DNA of 64,000 nt, from the NCBI GenBank assembly GCA_014529385.2, contig CM043959.1:47743928-47807927 (forward strand), written 5' to 3'. This document shows positions 60,356-64,000 of this stretch, in pieces. How positions within the stretch are numbered: the stretch's first letter is position 1; each line of letters starts with the position of its first letter. The notes under the pieces were generated by a model. The model made no database searches. It had not been told where the DNA came from and saw only the letters and a list, made by a program, of their open reading frames with translations. The DNA is from Adiantum capillus-veneris (taxonomy: Eukaryota; Streptophyta; Polypodiopsida; Polypodiales; Pteridaceae). Both the position numbers and the translations under genes were made by a program.

Positions 60356-60367
60356 TGGTATCAAAGC
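60356..60367 (+). promoter_or_regulatory. Primer-binding site of a retroelement (element E)
   Basis: TGGTATCAAAGC follows CACCCCACAAG; an LTR ending in CACA at 60353 two bases before it would fit. It differs from the A3 primer site by nothing visible (both TGGTATCAAAGC). No pol domain is found downstream. Confidence 0.5.
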
Positions 60368-63420
<3,053 letters not shown>

Positions 63421-63479
63421 CCGCCCTAACCCAGGCACCACACACAATGGGTTGATAGTAGGCCCATTGTGTATGGGCC

Positions 63480-64000
63480 TACTACCTTATTAGAGAGATG
63501 AGACTCTCTTTCTGAAATAATAGTCCAGGCCAGTTATGCCGAATGAGAGCTTGTATGATGGCGTTACGGATCTAATTATGATCAAATCCATTATGGCAGT
63601 ATTTTTTAACTAGTACAGAAATCTCTTCCCAGGCCAAAGAGGGAGTAGATGAAGAGTAGCAGATTAGGTAAAGAAGGCCAATACAGGAGCAAATAGAGGC
63701 TTTGTATGGCCTATTTCTATTTCTTTTAATGAATTCTATGTGAGGAAGCTTAAGAAGATCCTTTCTCCAGATAAATCTAAGGTCATATCCACCTGTAGAT
63801 GGGGAGTGAAGGGATATTGAAAGGTTAAGAAATTGGGCTGATTTGCAAAAGTCCCAACAAAAAGTCAAATTATCTGCGAGGGAAGTAGGCTCAATTTTTA
63901 GGCAGTGGGGGTAGATTAGATCAATCTCATTAGAAAACATTTTGTTGTTAACACTAAGCAGGTGATCCATATATCTAAAAGTATGATTGAATAGTGGAAT
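63480..64000 (-). pseudogene. Reverse transcriptase fragment, Penelope-like element probable, partial at window end
   Basis: The minus strand from 64000 reads FRYMDHLLSVNNKMF, where a RYxDD box is expected (second Asp is His), then IDLIYPHCLKIEPTSLADN, FLNLSISLHSPSTGGYDLRF and, after a stretch related to K-x-N-x-Y and S-x-HP motifs, CIGLLYLICYSSSTPS and KKYCHNGFDHN. The order YxDD, YP-x2-L-x-L, FLDLxI, R-x-I-R-x-SS, RGY is that of Penelope-like element reverse transcriptases rather than LINE or LTR types. The main frame is open 63970-63572 and homology may continue to about 63480. The element extends beyond the window, so an endonuclease domain cannot be checked. Assignment is by memory of the family. 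Confidence 0.6.

Overview
The window looks like nuclear DNA from a land plant with a large, repeat-rich genome. The evidence is one intron-containing plant-type leucine-rich-repeat receptor kinase gene, chromodomain-bearing Ty3/gypsy and Ty1/copia retrotransposons with initiator-Met tRNA primer sites, a LINE, hAT transposase pieces and very long GT, GA and CT microsatellites. A fern or lycophyte is possible from the overall character, but that is a guess; nothing here fixes the species.

Layout. 1-1.7 kb: short repeats and a foldback (MITE-like) element. 2.0-7.1 kb: the only convincingly intact gene, a two-exon LRR receptor kinase (3010 + 413 nt of coding sequence, 1647-bp intron). 7.8-12.6 kb: a LINE reverse transcriptase interrupted by a 5'-truncated gypsy element (A1) that is flanked by a 107-bp direct duplication of the LINE. 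12.8-20.7 kb: a plus-strand copia element (C0) interrupted by a nearly complete minus-strand copia element (C1) with a perfect 5-bp target-site duplication. 20.7-27 kb: an unrecognised decayed coding region, a minus-strand gypsy element with a 101-bp LTR (B), and an LTR of a further family (C). 27.5-30.3 kb: a 60-bp minisatellite, an unknown gene remnant (U) and the C-terminal part of a hAT transposase. 30.3-33.1 kb: a large palindrome made of gypsy-A LTR pieces, with GA tracts. 33-36.7 kb: decayed, mostly unassignable sequence and an inverted LTR-C copy. 36.7-39.9 kb: half of a copia element (C2) abutting another hAT piece. 39.9-51.4 kb: two gypsy-A copies (A2 plus, A3 minus) facing each other. 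51.7-54.2 kb: a decayed multi-exon gene of unknown family (V). 54.2-63 kb: mostly non-coding sequence with two retroelement primer-binding sites, AT-rich DNA, a TATA-type promoter motif and long microsatellites. 63.5-64 kb: a reverse transcriptase fragment that resembles Penelope-like elements and runs off the window.

How it fits together. Apart from the kinase, nearly everything is nested and broken mobile DNA. The most informative structures are junctions. The two hAT pieces sit 9.3 kb apart on opposite strands, yet each ends at a gypsy-A LTR terminus beside the same 5-bp GGTTT, and one inversion of about 31397-44286 would restore a single hAT gene carrying one gypsy insertion. The two gypsy copies A2 and A3 share the same deletion of the reverse transcriptase catalytic box. 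Two LTR pieces stop at the same LTR position, each against a long GA/CT microsatellite. No tRNA or rRNA gene and no CRISPR array was seen. All family assignments are by eye from translated motifs; no database search was possible.
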